Shown here: positions 42,704 to 51,247 of the stretch, piece after piece
Layout of the letters: every line of letters begins with the position of its first letter
Position numbering within the stretch: position 1 is the stretch's first letter
Source of the DNA: Pseudomonadota bacterium
GTDB lineage: Bacteria; Desulfobacterota; Desulfovibrionia; Desulfovibrionales; Desulfomicrobiaceae
Assembly: GCA_018902545.1 (NCBI GenBank)
Contig: JAHIQM010000006.1
Location: forward strand, 62,001-126,000
Direction of reading: 5' to 3'
DNA length: 64,000 bases
Notes under the pieces: model-generated
What the model was told of the DNA's origin: nothing
Seen by the model: the letters and a program-made list of their open reading frames with translations, nothing else
Database searches by the model: none
Translations under genes and position numbers: made by a program

Positions 42704-43921
42704 TTAGAGCGTGGTGGACCAGTGCAGGGCGTTTTTCTGGATGGCCATGTTCATCTCGGGCTGTATGAACTCCCTGGGGCCTTCGACAAAGGGCAGGTAT
42801 TCGATGCTCGCCTCAACCATGCGCAGTGACCCGCCCTGAATTATGGGAAAAAGATTCTTGCGGGCCGGAGTCAGGCGGCCGAGAACCACGGGCAGGGCTT
42901 CGAAGGCTTCATTCCGGGGCAGGGTCGCCGGGTGCAGGGGCGTGCGCGGCAGGGTTTCAAGTTCGGGGGCATGGGGCTGATACAGGCTGACCTGGGCGGC
43001 CATGTTCAGAAACAGCTCGGGCCTGATCTTGAAAGCCGGGACGCGAAAGGAAAAGGCCGTGGATTCCATCCAGGGCAAAAGGACGCGGGGCAGGTTGGTC
43101 AGGCGGATGAGATCGGCCCAGGTCTGGAGCCGAAAGCCCCGAGCCTTGGCACGCAGATTCCAGAAGGGCAGGTAGATGTCCGGCTTTTCCCGGGTGTGCA
43201 GGAAATGCGGGGTGATGGGCGTCCCGCCATCAGGGCCCGGTTCCCAGGCCGTGTCGCAATGCAGACAGGTCTGTACCAGGCTCTGGCGGTCGCCGGTCAG
43301 GTCCCAGCCGCAGTTGGGGCACAGGGTGGACGAGAAATTCAGGTGGCTGCCTGCTTTTCCCCCTTTTTCCGTGTCGATGCAGGCCGGACCCAGGTGTTCC
43401 CCGGTGATGGCGTCCACCAGTTCGTGGCTTTGGAAAACGGGCTGGTAGATGAGCGAGAGGGTGTCGCCCACGCAGGCCGTAAGCTTTGGTCCGGTCTGGG
43501 AAGGAAGTCCCGGGATGAGGCGCAGCAGGCGCGCCTTGAAATCGGAGCTGGGCATGGTCGGTGGCAGGAAGAGTCCGTCGGTGGCCGGCTCCACGAAAGA
43601 CAGGTTCATGGCCTGTGTGCGCAAACCAAGGGACGGCGGCATGGCCGGATTGTCCACCGCCAGCAGGCTTGAATCGAGGATCCTGTGCAGGGTTGACTGC
43701 AGCCCCAGCGCAAAGGCGTTGCCCCTGAAGCGCCAGTACGGGACATGGATGAGCGTGCCCGGATGCGCGATGCGGGGCCTTAGATGGTACTGAAACGGAC
43801 CCTGCGCATGGATGAAGAGACGGACCTGACAAAACGGACAGGAAAAAATCCTGTCCGTTTCGTCAAGCTCCACCGGAGCCCCGCATTGCGGGCATTGATG
43901 GGAGAGATGGAGCCCGTTCAT
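42704..43921 (-). CDS. Zinc-ribbon protein of unknown function
   Basis: 405 residues from the ATG at 43921, 2 nt after the SPFH gene's stop. Two zinc-ribbon pairs: 'CPQCGAPVELDETDRIFSCPFC' near the N-terminus and 'CPNCGWDLTGDRQSLVQTCLHC' near residue 220. The remainder repeats a pattern of 'IHVPYWRFRG' and 'IYLPFWNLRAKARGF', suggesting two related beta domains. No signal peptide or enzyme motif. Tight linkage to the SPFH/zinc-ribbon gene suggests that the two proteins act together, perhaps at a membrane microdomain. Confidence 0.75.
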   Translation of the reverse strand: MNGLHLSHQCPQCGAPVELDETDRIFSCPFCQVRLFIHAQGPFQYHLRPRIAHPGTLIHVPYWRFRGNAFALGLQSTLHRILDSSLLAVDNPAMPPSLGLRTQAMNLSFVEPATDGLFLPPTMPSSDFKARLLRLIPGLPSQTGPKLTACVGDTLSLIYQPVFQSHELVDAITGEHLGPACIDTEKGGKAGSHLNFSSTLCPNCGWDLTGDRQSLVQTCLHCDTAWEPGPDGGTPITPHFLHTREKPDIYLPFWNLRAKARGFRLQTWADLIRLTNLPRVLLPWMESTAFSFRVPAFKIRPELFLNMAAQVSLYQPHAPELETLPRTPLHPATLPRNEAFEALPVVLGRLTPARKNLFPIIQGGSLRMVEASIEYLPFVEGPREFIQPEMNMAIQKNALHWSTTL

Positions 43922-43923
43922 GG

Positions 43924-45057
43924 TCAGGCCATGCGCTCCCCGCAATGGTTGCAGAACGTGGAAGAGGCCAGGTTGTCCTGAGCGCAGGAGGGACATTTGG
44001 CCGTTTCGCGCACGCTGCCCGCCTGGCGGCCGCAACGGGGGCAGAAGCGCGTGCCCGGGGCAAGGTTTTTTCCACAGCCCTTGCATTGCTCGAAGATGAC
44101 CAGTTGGTGCCCGCAGGAGGCGCAGAATTTGTCATCCTCGCGGATGGGCTGGCGGCATTCCGGGCATGCGAGGGCCCCGGCCGGGGCCGTGGCCATGGTG
44201 GATTGTCCCGCCATCTGCATGGCCTGAGCCATGAGGGTGGGCATCATGAAGCCGACCCCAAGACCCATGGAGTCGCCTGCGCTGCCCGGGTTGGAGGCCG
44301 CCTTTTCCATGGCCGTCGCGGCCTTGAGCTGCATGAGCTTGTTCATGTCGTTGAACATGCCGAGCTTGGTCTTGTCGTCCATGGCCTTCTGGACTTCTGG
44401 CGGCGGGGTGATGGCATTGATGAAAAGCTGGTTCAGAGACAGCCCGAAATGGCGAAAATCCTCCTGCAGCCGTTCGCGCAGCCCGTGCGACCATTCCTCG
44501 TAGAGGCTTGGCAGGTTCAGGATGGTGTCCATGTTTTCGCCAAGGTAGTCGTTGAAACGGGAAACGATGACCTTGCCCAGGTAGTCGCTGAGGTCGGTCA
44601 CCGAAAAGGAAGCCATGGTGCCCACCAGGGAATTGATGAAGAGCAGGGGCTGGATGATCTGGACATTGAACATGCCGTAGGCGCGCAGGCGGATGAGTCC
44701 GAGTTCGGAATCTTTGAAGGCCACGGGCTCTCTCGTGCCCCACTTGAGGTTGGGGAAGACCTTGGTGTTGACCATGTAGGCTTCGGCGCGCAGCGGGCTC
44801 TCAAGGCCCCATGGGATGCCCATGATCTTGTTTAAAATCGGGATGTTGGCTGTTTTTAGCGTGTGCCTGCCCGGTCCGAAGACGTGCACGGCCTTGCCGT
44901 TGTAAAAGAAGATGCCGGCCTGGGTTTCGCGTACGATCATCTGCGCGCCGTACTTGATTTCGCCGGAGCCCTCCTGGGGGAAGCGTCTTGCGAATTCCTG
45001 GCCGCTGTCGTCAAACCATTCGATGAGTTCCAGAAAGAAAAGATTGTTGGCTCCCAT
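43924..45057 (-). CDS. SPFH-domain protein with C-terminal double zinc ribbon
   Basis: 377 residues. N-terminal SPFH/band-7-like part of the 'virion core protein-like' (YdjI) type ('QMIVRETQAGIFFYNGKAVHVFGPGRHTL', 'RLRAYGMFNVQI'), a helical middle, then three CxxC-rich zinc ribbons in the last 80 residues ('CPECRQP...CASCG', 'CKGCGKN...CPRCG', 'CPSCAQD...CNHCG'). SPFH proteins assemble on membranes; the ribbons could bind partners or nucleic acid. It is followed by the zinc-ribbon gene at 42704. Confidence 0.85.
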   Translation of the reverse strand: MGANNLFFLELIEWFDDSGQEFARRFPQEGSGEIKYGAQMIVRETQAGIFFYNGKAVHVFGPGRHTLKTANIPILNKIMGIPWGLESPLRAEAYMVNTKVFPNLKWGTREPVAFKDSELGLIRLRAYGMFNVQIIQPLLFINSLVGTMASFSVTDLSDYLGKVIVSRFNDYLGENMDTILNLPSLYEEWSHGLRERLQEDFRHFGLSLNQLFINAITPPPEVQKAMDDKTKLGMFNDMNKLMQLKAATAMEKAASNPGSAGDSMGLGVGFMMPTLMAQAMQMAGQSTMATAPAGALACPECRQPIREDDKFCASCGHQLVIFEQCKGCGKNLAPGTRFCPRCGRQAGSVRETAKCPSCAQDNLASSTFCNHCGERMA

Positions 45058-45167
45058 GCGTCCTCCGTGGCCCGGTTATTGTTGTCGGCCCTATAGGACG
45101 ATTCGCTTGCAATTACAACTTGAGGTCCTTAGTGAACAGGACTTGTCACCTGAAATGGAGGAGCACC

Positions 45168-45698
45168 ATGGACCGCACCAAGGAAATCATGACCGCGCGC
45201 GACATCGCGCGCACTCTCGACCGCCTGGCCTGCCAGATACTGGAGCAGATCCCGGACCACGAATCCATCGCCCTGGTCGGCATCCAGCGGCGTGGCGCGG
45301 ATCTCGCGGCACGGCTGTGCGGGCTTCTCGCGGCGCGCACCGGCCGGAGTCACCCCTGCGGCGAGCTTGATATCAACCTGTACCGCGACGACTGGACCTC
45401 CTCCACCGCCACGCCGAACATCAACGCCACGCGCATAGATTTTTCCGTAGAGGACAAGGCCATCATCCTCATCGACGATGTGCTCTTCACCGGCCGCACC
45501 ATCCGCTGCGCCCTGGAGGCCATCCTGGACTTCGGCAGGCCGCAGTCCGTCAAGCTCCTGGTCCTTGTTGACCGGGGGCATCGCGAGCTGCCCATCCAGG
45601 CTGATTTCGTCGGCAAGACCGTGGCTACCGAGCGCGGTCAGCAGATCAACGTGTTCCTGCAGGAGCGCGATGGCAGGGACCAGGTGTTGCTGGGCTGA
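45168..45698 (+). CDS. pyrR: PyrR bifunctional regulator / uracil phosphoribosyltransferase
   Basis: 176 residues, ATG at 45168 preceded by GGAGGAG. PRTase motif 'AIILIDDVLFTGRTIRCALEAI' and PyrR-type stretches 'ALVGIQRRGADLAARL', 'DINLYRDDW' and 'LVDRGHRELPIQADFVGKTV'. In other bacteria PyrR binds pyr mRNA and/or makes UMP from uracil and PRPP. No pyr genes adjoin it here. Confidence 0.92.
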   Translation: MDRTKEIMTARDIARTLDRLACQILEQIPDHESIALVGIQRRGADLAARLCGLLAARTGRSHPCGELDINLYRDDWTSSTATPNINATRIDFSVEDKAIILIDDVLFTGRTIRCALEAILDFGRPQSVKLLVLVDRGHRELPIQADFVGKTVATERGQQINVFLQERDGRDQVLLG

Positions 45699-45719
45699 TT
45701 TTTTTTTGCCGCAAAAAAA

Positions 45720-45753
45720 GGCCGCCTCCCCATCGGGGACAGCGGCCTTTTTT
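45720..45753. terminator. Bidirectional terminator between pyrR and dapA
   Basis: GGCCGC (45720-45725) / GCGGCC (45742-45747) with an inner CCCC-GGGG stem, followed by six Ts on the plus strand and preceded by seven As (U-tract for the minus strand). It ends pyrR and the long dapA-terminated operon. Confidence 0.88.
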
Positions 45754-45771
45754 CATGATCAAGGGTACGGG

Positions 45772-46650
45772 TCAGATCAGGCCCTTGGCGGCCAGAAACT
45801 TCTGCAGTGCTTCGGCGTTGGCCGGACCAAGCGGGGTCAGGGGCAGGCGCATCTCAAGCTTGATGCGGCCCATGAGGGAGAGAGCCGTCTTGACCGGGAT
45901 GGGGTTGGTTTCGACAAACATCATGCGCGAAAACGCGGCCAGGAAGAAGTGCAGCTCCTGCGCCTTGGGCAGATCTCCCTCGAACCAGGCCGAGCAAAGG
46001 CCGCTCATCTTGTCAGGCAGGATGTTGGAGACCACGGAGATGACCCCGCAGCCGCCCACGGACAGAAGCGGCAGCACCGTGAAGTCATCCCCGGACAGGA
46101 CCTGAAAATCCGGCCCGCAGTATTCGAGCACCTGGGAAACCTGGGTCAGGTCTCCGGTGGCCTCCTTGATGCCGATGACGTCCGGGATGTCCTTGTTCAG
46201 CCTGGCCACCGTGGCCGGAAGCAGGTTGACGCTGGTGCGGCCAGGCACGTTGTAGACGATGAAGGGCATGGACACTTCGGAGGCGATGCGCTTGAAGTGC
46301 TGGTAGAGGCCTTCCTGGGTCGGCTTGTTGTAGTAGGGCGTGATGAGCAGCGCCCCGTCTGCCCCGGCTTCCTTGGCGAAGCGGGTCAGTTCCACCGCCT
46401 CGGCCGTGTTGTTTGACCCGGCCCCGGCCAGAACCGGCACCCTGCCCTTGACCTGGTCCACGCAAATCCGGATCACCCGTTTGTGTTCGTCGTGGCTCAT
46501 GGTCGCGGATTCTCCGGTGGTGCCGCAGGGCACGACGCCGTTGATCCCGCTTTGAATCTGCCATTCGATCAGTTCTCGATAGGCTTTTTCGTCAAGCTGG
46601 CCGTTTGAAAACGGGGTGACCAGGGCTGTGAACGCTCCTTTGAATTGCAT
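45772..46650 (-). CDS. dapA: 4-hydroxy-tetrahydrodipicolinate synthase
   Basis: 292 residues, normal length. '[18 protein letters not shown]', '[20 protein letters not shown]' with the catalytic Tyr, '[12 protein letters not shown]' with the Arg for the substrate, and the Schiff-base Lys in '[11 protein letters not shown]'. It condenses pyruvate with aspartate semialdehyde in lysine and diaminopimelate synthesis. It is the last gene of the leftward operon, 50 nt after dapF. Confidence 0.95.
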   Translation of the reverse strand: MQFKGAFTALVTPFSNGQLDEKAYRELIEWQIQSGINGVVPCGTTGESATMSHDEHKRVIRICVDQVKGRVPVLAGAGSNNTAEAVELTRFAKEAGADGALLITPYYNKPTQEGLYQHFKRIASEVSMPFIVYNVPGRTSVNLLPATVARLNKDIPDVIGIKEATGDLTQVSQVLEYCGPDFQVLSGDDFTVLPLLSVGGCGVISVVSNILPDKMSGLCSAWFEGDLPKAQELHFFLAAFSRMMFVETNPIPVKTALSLMGRIKLEMRLPLTPLGPANAEALQKFLAAKGLI

Positions 46651-46700
46651 CGTTTCCTCCCGGGTTGGGGGCTGTGGTTGATACGCTGGCCGTCTGGGAT

Positions 46701-47540
46701 CTAAAGGCCCAGGGCGGATGGGCAGAACTCGCCCTGGTAGACGAGCTGGGCCTTGCCGCGCAGGAAAATATCCGTGCCGTGAACGCCGATCTCAAGCACC
46801 TCGCCACCCGAGGTGGTCACCCTGGCCCTGGGTTCGCAAAGACCAAGGGCGTGGGCCACGGCCACGGAGGCCGCAGCGCCCGTGCCGCAGGCATAGGTCT
46901 CGTTCTCCACGCCGCGCTCGTAGGTGCGCAGCAGAAGTTCGCTCCGGCTTACGACCTGGATGAAATTGGCGTTGGTGCCAGCCGGGGCGAAATGCGCGTG
47001 ATAGCGGACCTTGGCCCCGAGATCCTTGATATCGAGGGCCTTGACGTCTGCGGAGACGATGACCGCATGTGGCACGCCGGTGTTGGCGAAATGGGCCGTG
47101 AAGTTTTCGCCGCCAAGATCAAGGGAAAAGTTCAGGGTCAGGTCCCTGGCCGGGGTCAACTGCACTTCGACCTCGCCTGCATCACGGAAGACGCGGGCGT
47201 GGACCTTGCCTGCGTCCGTGAGCATGAGATGCTCCGCCGGGGCCATGCCGAGCATGTGGGCCAGCAGGGTAGCGCAGCGTGAGCCGTTGCCGCACATCTC
47301 GGCCCGGGAGCCATCGGCGTTGAAGAAGTGCCAGCGTGTAGCGGCCTGCCCGGAATCATCGGATTCCAGAAAGATGATGCCGTCAGCGCCGATGCTGAAG
47401 GCATGGGGGCACAAGGTTTTGGCCCAGTTATGCATATCGGCGGGGGATATGGTCTTGGCGCTGTTGTCGATAACGATGAAATCGTTGCCGCTGCCTTGCA
47501 TTTTGTAAAATGGCTGGGTCGGTGCGCTGAAAATGGACAT
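46701..47540 (-). CDS. dapF: Diaminopimelate epimerase
   Basis: 279 residues from the ATG at 47540 (AGGAAC upstream; the frame is open further, but the N-terminus '[15 protein letters not shown]' fixes the start). The two catalytic cysteines lie in 'EMCGNGSRC' and 'YACGTGAAA'. It converts LL- to meso-diaminopimelate. It is co-transcribed with dapA. Confidence 0.95.
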   Translation of the reverse strand: MSIFSAPTQPFYKMQGSGNDFIVIDNSAKTISPADMHNWAKTLCPHAFSIGADGIIFLESDDSGQAATRWHFFNADGSRAEMCGNGSRCATLLAHMLGMAPAEHLMLTDAGKVHARVFRDAGEVEVQLTPARDLTLNFSLDLGGENFTAHFANTGVPHAVIVSADVKALDIKDLGAKVRYHAHFAPAGTNANFIQVVSRSELLLRTYERGVENETYACGTGAAASVAVAHALGLCEPRARVTTSGGEVLEIGVHGTDIFLRGKAQLVYQGEFCPSALGL

Positions 47541-47611
47541 GCGGGTTCCTTGAAAAAGATATATTATGTGCCTTGAGTTATGGGGAATTGGGCCAAAATG
47601 CAAGGAACTCG

Positions 47612-48469
47612 CTAAGGATTGAAGATGGCGTTTATTTCCGGGTCCGAGGGCACGCCTCCTCCCATGGACATGGCTTCCGTGAAAATGGAAACCTGCGGCT
47701 CCCACACGGTTTTTTGTCCGGGCGCGGGCAGTTCGGGAATGGTCACCTTGTTCACGCTCCTGCCCTTGGTGAAGGGCCGCGCCCACAGCAGTCGACCCTC
47801 GCGCATGTAGAGGCCCGTATACCCGGGGCCTGGTCCCGAGCCGAGGATGATGTCGAACGCGTCCCCGCTGCGGTCGATGAAATCATTCTCCCGGTTTCCG
47901 CCCCAGGTGCTGACCCCAATGATCAGATTGTACTTGCCTTCACTGCGCAGTGACTCGGCGAGGCGGGCGACCTCTTTTTCCATGTCAGGGTCATGCTGGC
48001 CGCTGTCGGGGAAGAGGATAAAGGCGAGGCTGCCGCCCGGCACGTCCCGGACGAGCAGTTGCGGCTTGGTGAACGGACCGCTCCAGGTCGGGCCCGCGTC
48101 CATGCCCGCGTGCGAGAACACCAGCGCATCGGCCGGGGACATGAGGGCGATGTCGTACCCCAGCAGATCGTAGGCCCTCTTCAGGTTGCCGATGACGGAA
48201 GGGTGCCTGTCCGTCTCCAGGCCGAAGGGGGAGAGCTCGTATCCGCCGCTGACAATGATGATGTCCGCATTCTCGCGTGCGGTTTTGAAAAGGGTGGCCC
48301 GCCGGGCCAACCCGCCATAAGTTTTACTCCCTCAGCTGGGGCAGGGGTTGAACTCCCCGAGGCTGTTGCCGGTGAAGAGGATGGTCGTTTCAGCACTGGC
48401 ACGGGGGGCCGGGCAGAGAAGCAGGACCAGAAGAATCCAAATGGCGCGTCTAAGAAGTGTCAGTTTCAC
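47612..48469 (-). CDS. UshA-like secreted metallophosphoesterase-family protein, probable selenoprotein (UGA = Sec at codon 46)
   Basis: Read from GTG 48469 (GAGG 5 nt upstream, 7 nt after the MinD-like stop) the gene is 286 codons in one frame with a single internal UGA at 48334-48332. The N-terminus is a signal peptide ('LTLLRRAIWILLVLLLCPAP', cleavage after 'RASA'), then 'TTILFTGNSLGEFNPCPS', UGA, 'GSKTYGGLARRATLF'. Relatives, as I recall them, carry CPxCG at this spot, so UGA replaces the second Cys of a CxxC. Both sides of the UGA continue the same domain. The C-terminal part ('ADIIIVSGGYEL', 'DIALMSPADALVF') fits a divergent 5'-nucleotidase/UshA N-domain with poor metal ligands. A short 232-residue version from TTG 48310 would lack the export signal. 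Selenocysteine is inferred; a nonsense mutation is the alternative. Confidence 0.75.
48292..48313 (-). promoter_or_regulatory. Candidate bacterial SECIS element
   Basis: On the minus strand, 18 nt after the UGA, GGG-U-TGGCCC-GGC-GGGCCA-CCC forms a hairpin: 6-bp upper stem, 3-nt loop starting with G, one bulged U, and a 3-bp lower stem. This matches the known bacterial SECIS layout of a short stem-loop about 16-37 nt after UGA with a G at the start of the apical loop. It lies within the coding sequence, as bacterial SECIS elements do. Confidence 0.7.
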
Positions 48470-48476
48470 GAAGACC

Positions 48477-49283
48477 TCAGATCAGGGGTTTGAGAATGGG
48501 GCTGCGGGCGATGAGATCCTTGAGCCTGGTCCGGCGTTCGAGGATTTTTTTCGCAATCTCGCGGATGTCCTGCGCGGCTTGGCAGTTCGGCGCGAATTTG
48601 AGCAGCGGGACCTGATGACGCACGGATTCCGTGACCATGGGGTCCCGGGCTACCGTGCCGAGCAGGCTGATGGGCAGATTCAGGAAACGCTCACAGGCCT
48701 GGGCCAGACGGGTGAAGGCGTTTTTCGCCTCCTTCTCCGAGTCGGCCATGTTGACGATGACCTGGAAATTCTTGATCTGACGCTGGGTGAAGAGCACCTT
48801 GATCAGGGCGTAGCTGTCGGTCAGGGACGTGGGTTCGGGGGTGATGACCACGATCCGCTCCTGGGGCATGGCCGCAAAAGACAGCACCGTGGGGCTGATC
48901 CCGGCGCCAAGGTCGAGGACCAGAAAATCGTATTGCCGGAACAGGGTGTCGAGTTTGCCCAGCAGCAGGCCCTGTACCTCTTCGTCCATCTCCACCAGTT
49001 CGGCCACGCCGGAAGCGGATGGCAAGAGAACGAAGCCTTCTCCGGCCAGTGGAATGACCACGTTCTCGGCGGTGGCGTCTCCGATGAGATCCTGCAGGTT
49101 TTTTTCCGGGGACAGGCCCAGGAGCACGTCCAGATTGGCCAGCCCCAGGTCTGCGTCGAGCAGGATCAGGGAGCTGCCAAGCTCATGCAGGGCGAAGCAC
49201 AGGTTCAGGGCGAGGTTTGTCTTGCCCACGCCGCCTTTGCCGCTGGCGATGGCGATGCTGAGTGTCGTGTTGGCTTCGGTCAT
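48477..49283 (-). CDS. MinD/FlhG-like P-loop ATPase
   Basis: 268 residues. Deviant Walker A 'ASGKGGVGKTNLALNLCFAL', 'LLDADLGLANLDVLLGL' and Walker B-like 'YDFLVLDLGAGIS' match the MinD/ParA class, closest to FlhG/YlxH types ('PEKNLQDLI'). Such ATPases position flagella, division sites or other cell-pole structures. No flagellar gene lies nearby. It is separated by 1 nt from the upstream diguanylate cyclase gene. Confidence 0.88.
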   Translation of the reverse strand: MTEANTTLSIAIASGKGGVGKTNLALNLCFALHELGSSLILLDADLGLANLDVLLGLSPEKNLQDLIGDATAENVVIPLAGEGFVLLPSASGVAELVEMDEEVQGLLLGKLDTLFRQYDFLVLDLGAGISPTVLSFAAMPQERIVVITPEPTSLTDSYALIKVLFTQRQIKNFQVIVNMADSEKEAKNAFTRLAQACERFLNLPISLLGTVARDPMVTESVRHQVPLLKFAPNCQAAQDIREIAKKILERRTRLKDLIARSPILKPLI

Positions 49284-49284
49284 G

Positions 49285-50139
49285 TCAGTCCTTGTTCTGC
49301 TCCGTGCTCAAAGACGCATCGGAGAATGAGGAAAAAAGAAAGCGTTTTTCGTTATGGTGCACCAGTGACAGCTCCTCTCCATGGGGGAGGTCCAGGATGG
49401 GCGAGGTCTCGATCCTGTTTTTTCCGTTCTGCTTGGCGCGGTACAAGGCCTTGTCCGCCTCGGCCATCAGCTTGGCCGGGTCAGGGGTCAGTTTGCCCCG
49501 ATAGCTCGCCACACCCATGGACATGGTCATGCTGAGTCGTGCGTCGCCACAGGTGATTCTGGTTGTCTGAATGATCGACTGGATGCGCTGCAGGAGCATC
49601 AAGGCCCGAGCCTGCCCTGTGCCGGGCAGCAGCAAGACGAACTCCTCGCCTCCGATGCGCGCCGCCGTGTCAATCATTCTCATTTCGTTTAGCAAGATTG
49701 ACGCCATGGCTTTGATGACATTGTCTCCACAGGCGTGCCCGTAGGTGTCGTTGACGGCCTTGAAGTTGTCCAGATCCATGATGCACAACGTCAGCGGTGT
49801 CTTGAAGCGCGAGGAGCGTTCGACCTCCATGGCCATGGTCTGGTCAAATCCCCGGCGGTTGGCCAGACCGGTCAATGAATCCTGACCTTGCAAAACGTGC
49901 AGGTGCTCAATGTGCTCCTTGAGTCTCACCAGCGCCGGGAATTTGTCGCCGTGCAGGGGTACAACGACCCAGTGTCCCAAATTTTTTTGTCGCAGCCGTT
50001 CGGGCCAGGACGGATCGGAGCGGATCAATCGAACCAGGGCCGCCACCCCGGAGATGACCGGGGAAAGCCTCAATTCCTGTTCCAGGATCTCGAGTTCGTC
50101 CAGCAGGGTCTCGTCAGGAGGGAGGTTACGATTTTCCAT
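49285..50139 (-). CDS. GGDEF diguanylate cyclase
   Basis: 284 residues from the ATG at 50139, which overlaps the end of prfB by 14 nt. The C-terminal GGDEF domain has 'DSLTGLANRRGFDQTMAMEVER', 'MDLDNFKAVNDTYGHACGD' and the active-site 'RIGGEEFVLLLPG'. The N-terminal ~100 residues have no named domain. The predicted soluble enzyme makes cyclic di-GMP from GTP. An RxxD inhibitory site is not obvious. It could be read together with the neighbouring MinD-like ATPase. Confidence 0.9.
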   Translation of the reverse strand: MENRNLPPDETLLDELEILEQELRLSPVISGVAALVRLIRSDPSWPERLRQKNLGHWVVVPLHGDKFPALVRLKEHIEHLHVLQGQDSLTGLANRRGFDQTMAMEVERSSRFKTPLTLCIMDLDNFKAVNDTYGHACGDNVIKAMASILLNEMRMIDTAARIGGEEFVLLLPGTGQARALMLLQRIQSIIQTTRITCGDARLSMTMSMGVASYRGKLTPDPAKLMAEADKALYRAKQNGKNRIETSPILDLPHGEELSLVHHNEKRFLFSSFSDASLSTEQNKD

Positions 50140-51236
50140 GCAGGTACAGGAGGTAGTTGTGGATGAATGCGTCGATGTTGCCGTCGAGCACTGAGTCCAC
50201 ATTGCTGGTTTCCGTGCCGGTGCGGTGATCCTTGACCAGGCGGTACGGCTGCAGGGTGTAGGTCCGGATCTGCGATCCGAAGGCTATCGCCCCCTTGGCC
50301 ACATATTCGGCCTGCCGCTCGCTGGCGATCTTCTGCAGTTCAAGTTCATAGAGGCGGGCTTTAAGCACCTTCATGGCCGCTTCCTTGTTCTTGTGCTGTG
50401 ATTTTTCGTTCTGGCACTGGGCCACCAGACCGGTTGGGATGTGCGTGATGCGTACCGCCGAGTCTGTGGTGTTTACCGACTGCCCACCGGGGCCGCTGGA
50501 GCGGAAAATGTCGACCCGGATGTCTTCATCCCGAACCTCGATTTCGATGTCCTCGCCTGCGTCGGGGTAGATATCGACGGAAGCGAAGGAGGTGTGTCGC
50601 CGCCCGCTGGAGTCGAAGGGAGATATGCGGATCAGGCGGTGCGTTCCCTTTTCGCCCTTGAGTTGCCCGTAGGCGTAGGGGCCGTGGATGTGCAGGGTCA
50701 CGCTTTTCACCCCGGCCTCGTCGCCAGGGAGGAGGTCCAGCAGTTCGACCTTGAAGCCCGTGCGTTCAGCGAAGCGGCGGTACATGCGCAGGAGCATCTC
50801 GGCCCAGTCCTGGGACTCGGTTCCCCCGGCTCCGGGATGGATTTCTAGGATGGCCTCGCTTATGTCCTCGGGGTCGCTCAGCAGGGTGCGCATCTGGGCG
50901 GCCTCCAGTTTGGCGCTCAGCTCCTCCAGGGATTCTTTCAGAGCCTGCAGCATTTCCTCGGTCTGCTCGGTGGCGGCCATCTCGACCCACTCCAGGGCGT
51001 TGTCCCTGGCGAGGGCAAGGGCCTCCCATTCTTCAACCTGACTCGCGACCTGGGTCTTTTCCTGCAATACCGGGGTCAGCAGGTCGGGTTTGTCCCACGC
51101 TCCGGGCGCGGAGAGCTGCTTCTCGATTTCATTGAGACGTTCCCTGTGCCGGCGCAGGTCAAAGTCGCCTCCAGAAGTCGGAGAAACGTTCGTCGAGGTG
51201 CGCGGCCCTGGCCTTTAATTCTGAATATTGCAGCAT
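50126..51236 (-). CDS. prfB: Peptide chain release factor 2 with programmed +1 frameshift
   Basis: The gene starts at ATG 51236 ('MLQYSELKARAAHLDERFSD'), reads 25 codons to CUU, meets an in-frame UGA at 51161-51159, and continues in the +1 frame (DLRRHRERLNEIEKQL...) to 50126, giving 369 residues. Codon recognition 'SPF' ('IRISPFDSSGRR') and the catalytic 'GPGGQSVNTTDS' are present. RF2 ends translation at UGA and UAA. The frameshift makes its synthesis fall when RF2 is plentiful. It follows lnt by 11 nt. Confidence 0.95.
51159..51177 (-). promoter_or_regulatory. prfB programmed frameshift site
   Basis: Minus strand: TGGAGG-CGA-CTT-TGA-C. The slippery CUU codon is followed by UGA-C (a poor stop context), and an internal Shine-Dalgarno-like GGAGG lies just upstream, as in E. 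coli prfB. UGA is codon 26, also as in E. coli. Confidence 0.93.
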
Positions 51237-51247
51237 GATGTATCCGG

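Noticed and set aside
46701-47786. Longer DapF of 361 residues
   Set aside because: The first 82 residues are not DapF-like; family alignment begins at '[11 protein letters not shown]', close to the ATG at 47540.
48310-48334. UGA at 48334 read as a real stop, with the downstream part a separate gene from TTG 48310
   Set aside because: The downstream part would begin in the middle of a conserved stretch and lack the export signal that is in frame just upstream. UGA position, CxxU context and hairpin fit selenocysteine better than a nonsense mutation.
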